39,329 nucleotides of DNA, taken from the NCBI GenBank assembly GCA_013152435.1, contig JAADGJ010000115.1:1-39329 (forward strand). The letters are read 5' to 3'. This DNA is from Chloroflexota bacterium (lineage in GTDB: Bacteria; Chloroflexota; Anaerolineae; DUEN01). Each line of letters opens with the position of its first letter. The first letter of the stretch is position 1. The position numbers and the translations under genes were made by a program. Of the stretch, positions 32,920-39,329 are shown in pieces. The notes under the pieces are model-generated. The model ran no database searches. It worked only from the letters and a program-made list of their open reading frames with translations, and was not told the DNA's origin.

Positions 32920-35900
32920 ATGGCAAGCGTCCTGGAAACGCTCACCGGCCTAGCTCTGGACCCCTCGGTTATCTCGGCCCTCCAGTCCGACATGACCGGG
33001 GTGGCCGGACGCGTGCCTTCCGTGCCCACCTCCGACCTCCAGCAGATCACCACGCTGGTGGGCCAGATCGCGCTGCCGGACCAGCAATCGCTGTTCGGCG
33101 ACGGGGCCGCCCTGCTGGGAAACCTGGTCGCCACCGGCCTGCGCTCCCCCGATGAACTCTGGTCACCGATCACCGACTCACTGGACGGGCTGGAGCAAGC
33201 ATTGGCCATAGGGCTCCAGACGCCCATGACGGGAGCGTTCGACCAGATCCAGGGCATCCTGACGGCCATCCCGGACGATCCGACCGCTCTGCTGGGTTCC
33301 CTGGCCGGGCCGCTCCAGCAGGCCGCGAGCGCCCTCAGCGAAAGCCCAGATCTGCAACGGGCCATCGAATTCATCAGCAAGATCAACGACTTGCGCGCCC
33401 AACTGGACGCCGCGCCGGCGCAACTGGCCACCCTGTTCCGGGATCAGATCCAGGCCGCGATAGACGAGGCGCTGGCCCCGGTATCCCCGGTAACCAGACA
33501 GCTCGATGGGTTCCTGACCTCGCTAGACACACGCCTCCAGACGCCCCTGCTGGTCAGCCGGTATGAGGCGATCCTGCTGAAGCTCATCCCCTCCAGCGGC
33601 CCCTCGCTCGCCGAGGCGATCGCCACGCTCGATTTCGCCTCAGAGGAGGCGGTGGCAACGATCGATGGGCAGCTGAGCGTAGCCCGCGTGCTCCTGGAAG
33701 ACCTCGGCCGGGAGGCGGAGGAGCGTTTGGGGGAGGCCGCCACCCTGGTGCCCCTCTTCAACGTGGAGGCATGGGGACAGCGGCTGGCCTCCGCCGCCAC
33801 ACTCGCCGCATCCGGGCAGGTGAACGACCTCACTGACATCCTGAGCCGCTGGCAGGACGGCCTGGTACAGGCGCAAACTCTCGTCGCTGACCTCTCGCTG
33901 GACCACGCGCTCCAGCCGCTGCGAGACCTGGTGACGCAGCTGCAGTCGTTGCTGGACGGGTTCAACCTGGACCAGGTCAAGGCCGCGCTGCAGACGGGGA
34001 TCCAAACCATCTCCAACCTGGTCGAGATCGTGCGGCAGGCCCAGGTCGATATCCAGGCCGGGCTCCAGATCCTGGCCAACAACATCACCCAGGCCATCGA
34101 TGCCATCGACCTCAGCCTGGTCACCGGGGCAGTGGACAACGCCCTCTCCGCAATCGACCCGGTGATCACCCAAATCGAGGGACTGATCGACACGGTGTCC
34201 ACCCAGCTCCAGGGTGCGCTGACCAGCCTGCAAAGCGAGCTGGACACGCTGCACACCAACCTGACCGATCCCAGCGGAAGCTTCCGCCAGCCGATCGAGA
34301 ACTTCCTGAACGCCATACGGGACGCCATCCCCGACGACATCCCGGAAACCCTCGAGGGGGTGGGACAGACCATCGCCGACGCCGTATCGGGCCTGGACGA
34401 GATTGCCTTCGACCCTGTGTTCGACGTGGTGGTCGCCGAACTGGAGAATATGCGCCAGGAATTGCAGCAGATTGACGTGGGCAGCCTGAACGAGCTTCTA
34501 CGGGCCGCTTTGGCCGCCGCGCTGGCCGTCTTCCAGGCATTCGATTTTCAAAGCGAGGTGGAGGAGTTCCTGATCGAGAAGTTCGACAGCGCCATCGAGG
34601 AGGTAAGCGAGCCGATCATCCAGACCCTGCAGGAGCAGGTCGATGGGATCATGGATTTCCTGCGGAAGAACGACCCCGCCATGCTGTTCGAGACGACGTT
34701 GGGCATCACTGACGCCTACGACGAAATGGTGGCCCAGCTGGACAGCTTCCGCCCCTCCCAGGCGTTGAAAGACGTGCTCGCCCCCATACGCCAGATCGCC
34801 GATCAGATGGAGGCGTTCACCCCCAGCCAGGTGCTTCAACCCATCCTGGGGCCACTGGAGGATCTCCATCAATTCGTGCAGGGCCTCTCGCTTGATCCCG
34901 TTTTCGCCCAGTTACAGCAGCTATTGGATCGTCTGGCAAGCCAGCTGGCGGAGCTGGACATCGCCAAGTTCATTGACCAACTCGACGAGGTAATCGGCCG
35001 GGTGCGTCAAAGGCTGAACGACCTGCTCACCGTGGATGGCCTGCTGGACTTCCTGCGTCCCATCCACACGGCCGTCATGGACGCGCTCAATACGCTCGAT
35101 CCCTCCGTGCTATTGCAACCACTCACCGATATCCGCCAGACGCTCTTAAACGCGATCGATGCCGTGGACACCAGCGCCCTGACCGACGCCTTCAACCAGA
35201 TCGGGAGCATGATCGACGGGCTGAAGCTGCCGAACCTGCGCAGCGACCTGCAGACGAAGGTCCAGACGCTCACCGCCGGGCTGACCACCCTGGACCTGCC
35301 CGGCAAGTTGACGCAGCTACGCGCGGCCCAGCAGGCGATCCAGGCGGCGCTGGAGGCCCGCGGCGAGCAATCCGACCCGGAAGCCGAGCGCAGGCGCCAG
35401 ATGCTGCTATACACGGCTCAGGCGTTGGACCCGCTGCCGATCCTGGCCAGCGCCATCGAACGGTTCCGAACTCTGGAGAGCGCATTGAACGCGTTGGCGA
35501 GCTCGCTGGACACGCTCCTGAGCGACGGCGGCCCGCTCCGCCAGCCGCTGACGGCGCTATCCGACCGCCTACGTGAGGTCGCCCTGGGCATCACCGAAGG
35601 CGCAGCCGACATCAAGCAGGCCCTGCGCGATGCCATCACGCAAGCCTACCAGGCGCTGGGGGTGGACACGATCCAGGCCATCTTCGAGCAGGTGAAGGCC
35701 ACCTTCCAATCGTTCAGCCCGGAAAACCTGGAGGCCACCCTCAACGAGTTGCTGGCGCCGGTGCGCAACTTCCTGGACAACCTCCCGGACCCCAGCGCCA
35801 TCCTGAACGACGTGGGCACGGCCTTCAACGACCTCAAAACCCTCATTGACCCCGGATTGCGCGATCTTCTCAACCAGGTGCGCATCAGCATCCAGCCGAT

Positions 35901-36300
35901 CCTGGACGCCATCACGGCGAAGATCGGCGCACTGGATCCCAGCGCCATCCTGGGCGAGTTGGATGCCAAATATACGGCCATCGTGGCTTTGAAGGATCGG
36001 CTGTTGAACAAGCTACAGGCGGTGATCGATGGGCTGGATGCGCCCTACCAGCAGGTGGTGCAGTTGATCGACGATTTGAACCCGGGCACCGTGTTGGTGG
36101 AGCCCTTGTCCGCCACATACCAGGCCATCCTGGACAAGATTGAGGGCATCGATATTCGGGCCGTCTTCCAGCCACTTCTGGACGCGCTGAAGGCGCTGCG
36201 AGACGAGCTGGTGGCTGGGATCGACCGCACGGTCATCGCCTTTGAGTCGTTCCTTGCCGCCGCTCCGACAGGGGCGATCGGAGCGACCGTCTCCGTATGA
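32920..36300 (+). CDS. Tape-measure-like tail protein, 1126 residues
   Basis: From ATG 32920 (GAGGGA upstream) an almost entirely helical protein. It is rich in Leu, Ala, Asp and Gln, with very few aromatic residues and almost no Cys. A short motif recurs at the start of helices: Asp/Thr/Asn-Pro-Ser-x-(Val/Ile/Leu)-Leu, as in DPSVLLQPL, TPSQVLQPI, RPSQALKDV, DPSAILNDV and DPSAILGEL, usually followed by long heptad-like stretches. Size, composition and position after tube, chaperone-like and DNA_circ_N-like genes are those of a tape measure that sets tail length. No lytic or metallopeptidase domain is visible. Other filamentous roles remain possible. Confidence 0.7.
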   Translation: MASVLETLTGLALDPSVISALQSDMTGVAGRVPSVPTSDLQQITTLVGQIALPDQQSLFGDGAALLGNLVATGLRSPDELWSPITDSLDGLEQALAIGLQTPMTGAFDQIQGILTAIPDDPTALLGSLAGPLQQAASALSESPDLQRAIEFISKINDLRAQLDAAPAQLATLFRDQIQAAIDEALAPVSPVTRQLDGFLTSLDTRLQTPLLVSRYEAILLKLIPSSGPSLAEAIATLDFASEEAVATIDGQLSVARVLLEDLGREAEERLGEAATLVPLFNVEAWGQRLASAATLAASGQVNDLTDILSRWQDGLVQAQTLVADLSLDHALQPLRDLVTQLQSLLDGFNLDQVKAALQTGIQTISNLVEIVRQAQVDIQAGLQILANNITQAIDAIDLSLVTGAVDNALSAIDPVITQIEGLIDTVSTQLQGALTSLQSELDTLHTNLTDPSGSFRQPIENFLNAIRDAIPDDIPETLEGVGQTIADAVSGLDEIAFDPVFDVVVAELENMRQELQQIDVGSLNELLRAALAAALAVFQAFDFQSEVEEFLIEKFDSAIEEVSEPIIQTLQEQVDGIMDFLRKNDPAMLFETTLGITDAYDEMVAQLDSFRPSQALKDVLAPIRQIADQMEAFTPSQVLQPILGPLEDLHQFVQGLSLDPVFAQLQQLLDRLASQLAELDIAKFIDQLDEVIGRVRQRLNDLLTVDGLLDFLRPIHTAVMDALNTLDPSVLLQPLTDIRQTLLNAIDAVDTSALTDAFNQIGSMIDGLKLPNLRSDLQTKVQTLTAGLTTLDLPGKLTQLRAAQQAIQAALEARGEQSDPEAERRRQMLLYTAQALDPLPILASAIERFRTLESALNALASSLDTLLSDGGPLRQPLTALSDRLREVALGITEGAADIKQALRDAITQAYQALGVDTIQAIFEQVKATFQSFSPENLEATLNELLAPVRNFLDNLPDPSAILNDVGTAFNDLKTLIDPGLRDLLNQVRISIQPILDAITAKIGALDPSAILGELDAKYTAIVALKDRLLNKLQAVIDGLDAPYQQVVQLIDDLNPGTVLVEPLSATYQAILDKIEGIDIRAVFQPLLDALKALRDELVAGIDRTVIAFESFLAAAPTGAIGATVSV

Positions 36301-39300
36301 TGCAGGAAGGGACTGTGCACAAGGCATTCGTTTACGTAGACAGCACCGATGAGGCCGGGCAAGCCGCCGTTGCCGCGGGAGTCACCGAGGTACTGGCCGT
36401 GTACGGCGTGCGCGTGCTGGTACGCGCCACCGAGGAGCAGCTTCAGGCATTGGAGGAGGCTGGCTTTCAAGTGGAACTGGCCGACGAGATGGATCGGCTC
36501 ACGTTGCCCAGCGTCATCATTGACACCACGGCCGAGCCGACCCGGGCCGCTGCCCCCCCTCCACCGGGGTGGCGCACGCGCGCGGCCCCGGACGAACCAT
36601 CCTACTGGCTGGTGCAATTCGTGGGGCCGCCACAACCCGAATGGATCGAGGCGGTGCGGGACGCGGGCGCCGACATCATCGGCCCTATGCCGGAGAACGC
36701 CATCCTGGTCCGCATGACCCAACCCCAGGCCGATGCCGTTGCGCAACTCGAGCACGTCCAGTGGGTGGGACCATACGAGCCGCTGTACAAAATCCACCCG
36801 GAGCTGATCGGCGAGGAGGGCCCTCTGCCCGCGACCGAGGCGAGCCGGTTGGCGGAGGTCGGTGGAGCGGAGACCCGGGCGACCGCGGAGCGAGTTGCCC
36901 TGCGCATCACCCTCTTTGAGCCGGAGGCGCTCTCCGCGATCGTGTCGGAGATCGAGAGCGCCGGCGGCACCATTGAGAAGGCGGATATCGACACGATCAT
37001 CTGCGAGCTGCCCCGGTCCGCCATCCCCACCATTGCCGCGCTGCCTGCGGTGGCCCAGATCGAACCTTATGCACCGCCTGTGCTGGAGATGGATGTAGCC
37101 CGCACCATCACGTTGGTACAGACGAATTTCGACTTGCACGGGCTGGACGGCGAGGGAGAGACGGTTGGCGTGGCCGATACGGGCCTGGATCGGGGAGTAG
37201 ATAATCCTACACTACACCAGGACTTCAAGAAGTTGAACGGCGATAACGGCAGGGTGGTAGGACGACCTCTTGGCCGCCCAGGGCGCTGGGACGATCCGGA
37301 TGGGCACGGCACCCATGTATCCGGCATCGCGGTGGGCAATGGGCGAGCCCGTGGCACGAATCGGCCCCAAAGCGGCGTGGCTTACAAGGGCAATCTGGTC
37401 ATCCAGTCCCTACTCGACGCCAGCGGCGGATTGGGGGGCATCCCCGGCAACTTGAACTCGCTTTTCGATCCCGCCTATACCGATGATGGTGTGCGGGTTC
37501 ACAGCAATTCATGGGGGTCCAAAACCAGCCTTAGCCAGTATCTGGCAGAGGCTCGCCAGATCGACGAGTTCACCTGGCGCAATCCAGATATGATTATCGT
37601 ACGTTCGGCAGGTAATTATGGCGTTGATAACAAAAATCTGGCAGGGGCCACCACACCTGATGGGATAGTAGACTTCTACACTATCAACCCTCAGTCTACG
37701 TGCCGTAATGGTATCTCCGTCGGAGCATCAGAGAACAACAAACCGAGCATTTCTCGCACCTATGGCTCTTGGGCCACGGATTTCCCGGTTGATCCGTTGC
37801 GATCCGACCGTATATCAAACAACCCTGATCACGTGGTAGCATTCTCCAGCCGAGGTCCTACCAGCGCCGCCAGTGGACAGCGCATCAAGCCCGATGTATT
37901 GGCACCTGGTTGCAGCATCCTGGCACCCTGGTCACGCCTATCTTCTACCAGCGAATTTTGGGGACCGCGTCCCAATGATGGCTCTCCATACATTTATGAA
38001 GGCGGCACCAGCATGGCCGCGCCGCACGTGAGCGGCATGTGCGCGCTGATCCGGCAATACCTGCGCATGGTGCACAACCTATCTGATCCCCACAACGCCG
38101 ACAAGCGCCGGCGCCGCCCCAGTGCGGCGCTGATCAAGGCGTTGCTGATCCATGGCGCCCGCCGGGTCCAGGGGCTCAACGCCGCCAACGCAGGACCAGT
38201 GCCCAGCAACCACCAGGGATGGGGCCGGGTGGACCTGCGCCGTTCCCTCTTCTCCCATCCCATCGATGCTGTGGCGAGCCAGGATAACGGCTGGCTGCCA
38301 CGCCGCACCATCTTCATCGATGATCCAGATATCAAGCTGAACAGCCTGCCGGCCGCCGATCCCAACAGCCGCAGTCGTCACGAAGTACGGATGCGAGTGG
38401 CCAACAACTCCGTCCCGCTGCGGGCCACGCTGGTGTGGACGGACTACCCCGGTCCCGCGGGACATCCCGGCACCCTGGTCAACCATCTCCGGCTCAGCAT
38501 CATCCGACATAACGCGGACGGCACCACGACGGCCTTCCAGGTCACCCCGCCGGCCGGGCTCCTTCCCGCCGGCCTCAGCATGCTCAACAACAATGTGCAG
38601 CAGATCGACGTATCCGGCGCCGATTTGCAACCCGGCGAATACACCATCCGGGTCGATGCCGTGAACGTCGCATCCCACGCCGTGGCCGGAGAGGATCAAG
38701 ACTTCGCCCTGGTCGTCTCGGGCCCCATCAGCCATTCCGACCACCGCAGTCCAGGCACCATGCACGCGTTGCCCGACCTCGCCTTCATCGATCTGGCCCC
38801 CGCGGGAGAGGAGCGCCACCGACATGATGGGCTGGCCCCTTCGCCGGAAAGGCCGCTCCTGGATCTGGGCTCTCCCGACATCTGGGCGAGCCGGGAGGCC
38901 AACAACGACCCCGCCCAGGCCGTCGATCGAGTGGAAGCGGGGCAGAAGCATTATGTCTACATTCGCGTGCACAACCTGGGCTTCGCCGACGCGGACGACG
39001 CCCAGATTCAGCTCTATTGGGCTGACCCGGCAACACCCATGGCCTATCCGGCCGACTGGAAGGCCGACGGCATCCAGGTCAGCGGCGCTCCAGGCAACCA
39101 GATCACGACGAACATCCCGGCGCGTGACAATATCGTGGTCGGGCCGTTCGAGTGGACCCCGCCGAGCGGGCACAACTACCTTGTCCTTTTCGCCCGGGCC
39201 GTCCATCCGGAAGACCCCATCGTTCGGGAAGGTGATGTGCGCTGGGATAACAACATCACCCGCCGTGACGTGTATCTGCAGGACAACGCCACGGAGGTCC

Positions 39301-39329
39301 AGGGGGAACCCAGCGGCTGGGATAAGTTC
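36300..39329 (+). CDS. Subtilisin-like (S8) serine protease without signal peptide, C-terminus beyond window
   Basis: The frame starts at ATG 36300, sharing one base with the preceding stop, and stays open for 1010 codons to the right edge. The catalytic triad is Asp293 (VADTGLD), His336 (DGHGTHVSG) and Ser571 (GGTSMAAPHVSG), with oxyanion Asn439 (SAGNYG). The N-terminus (MQEGTVHKAFVYVDSTDEAG) has no hydrophobic export signal. Up to three inhibitor-I9/fervidolysin-like propeptide modules precede the catalytic domain (about 6-65, 95-165, 200-265). After it come a beta-sandwich region (about 675-820) and a CARDB-like segment (YVYIRVHNLGFADADDAQIQ). Overlap with the tail operon and lack of a signal suggest a protease loaded into or processing the particle; this is inference. 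Confidence 0.88.
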   Translation, partial: MQEGTVHKAFVYVDSTDEAGQAAVAAGVTEVLAVYGVRVLVRATEEQLQALEEAGFQVELADEMDRLTLPSVIIDTTAEPTRAAAPPPPGWRTRAAPDEPSYWLVQFVGPPQPEWIEAVRDAGADIIGPMPENAILVRMTQPQADAVAQLEHVQWVGPYEPLYKIHPELIGEEGPLPATEASRLAEVGGAETRATAERVALRITLFEPEALSAIVSEIESAGGTIEKADIDTIICELPRSAIPTIAALPAVAQIEPYAPPVLEMDVARTITLVQTNFDLHGLDGEGETVGVADTGLDRGVDNPTLHQDFKKLNGDNGRVVGRPLGRPGRWDDPDGHGTHVSGIAVGNGRARGTNRPQSGVAYKGNLVIQSLLDASGGLGGIPGNLNSLFDPAYTDDGVRVHSNSWGSKTSLSQYLAEARQIDEFTWRNPDMIIVRSAGNYGVDNKNLAGATTPDGIVDFYTINPQSTCRNGISVGASENNKPSISRTYGSWATDFPVDPLRSDRISNNPDHVVAFSSRGPTSAASGQRIKPDVLAPGCSILAPWSRLSSTSEFWGPRPNDGSPYIYEGGTSMAAPHVSGMCALIRQYLRMVHNLSDPHNADKRRRRPSAALIKALLIHGARRVQGLNAANAGPVPSNHQGWGRVDLRRSLFSHPIDAVASQDNGWLPRRTIFIDDPDIKLNSLPAADPNSRSRHEVRMRVANNSVPLRATLVWTDYPGPAGHPGTLVNHLRLSIIRHNADGTTTAFQVTPPAGLLPAGLSMLNNNVQQIDVSGADLQPGEYTIRVDAVNVASHAVAGEDQDFALVVSGPISHSDHRSPGTMHALPDLAFIDLAPAGEERHRHDGLAPSPERPLLDLGSPDIWASREANNDPAQAVDRVEAGQKHYVYIRVHNLGFADADDAQIQLYWADPATPMAYPADWKADGIQVSGAPGNQITTNIPARDNIVVGPFEWTPPSGHNYLVLFARAVHPEDPIVREGDVRWDNNITRRDVYLQDNATEVQGEPSGWDKF

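Noticed and set aside
25467-39329. Ordinary prophage
   Set aside because: No integrase, attachment site, terminase, portal, capsid, holin or lysin is visible, and the regulator is a SARP. The right side is outside the window, so this is rejected only provisionally.

Overview
The window looks like chromosomal DNA of a GC-rich, heterotrophic Chloroflexota bacterium of the Anaerolineae/Caldilineae/Ardenticatenia type. This is inferred from family content: several sugar ABC systems with Tat-type lipoprotein binding proteins, FG-GAP/SdrD-like secreted proteins with Thr-Pro linkers and a hydrophobic YLPL-type C-terminal tail, and a SARP regulator outside Actinobacteria. No rRNA, tRNA, CRISPR array, integrase or transposase gene was seen.

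Layout. (1) Positions 1-2546, minus strand: the start of a MoaD/ThiS-like sulfur-carrier protein, then a secreted FG-GAP repeat protein broken by a 4-bp and an 8-bp deletion inside its 153-bp tandem repeats. (2) Positions 3160-6690, minus: a sugar ABC operon with a binding protein and one polypeptide fusing MalF-like and MalG-like permeases. (3) Positions 7667-13400, minus: an operon of GntR regulator, NMT1/SsuA-like binding protein, AP-superfamily phosphohydrolase, ABC ATPase and permease. (4) Positions 13861-18447, minus: a sugar ABC system (binding protein, two permeases) behind a LacI regulator with a clear promoter and a 16-bp palindromic operator. (5) Positions 18913-21221, minus: tdh-kbl, which converts threonine to glycine and acetyl-CoA. 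(6) Positions 21454-24838, plus: an SGNH hydrolase, protein L-isoaspartate methyltransferase, RmlD-like reductase and GT2 glycosyltransferase, apparently one operon starting from a leaderless promoter.

(7) Positions 25467 to the end, plus: the most interesting part. A SARP (BTAD) regulator is followed by a promoter carrying three heptamers spaced 11 bp apart. Behind it lies an operon for a contractile phage-tail-like particle: a small conserved protein, a tail-terminator-like protein fused to an SH3 domain, tail sheath, tail tube, a chaperone-like protein, a disordered protein with a structured C-terminal tail, a DNA-circularisation-N-like tail/baseplate protein and a 1126-residue tape-measure-like protein. 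Overlapping the last stop codon is a large subtilisin-like protease with no signal peptide and up to three propeptide-like domains, which runs off the window. No capsid, portal, terminase or integrase gene is visible. A contractile injection system or tailocin with a possible protease payload fits better than a prophage, but baseplate, spike and ATPase genes would have to lie beyond the right edge.

Non-coding layer. Three families of small dispersed repeats (called A, B and C here) sit between operons. One B copy has perfect 11-bp terminal inverted repeats and a perfect 8-bp target duplication, so it is a MITE. Inside the tail operon, three intergenic gaps each hold a different small palindromic or heptamer-repeat element. 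Each of the three binding-protein genes is followed by a perfect GC-rich stem-loop without a U tract.
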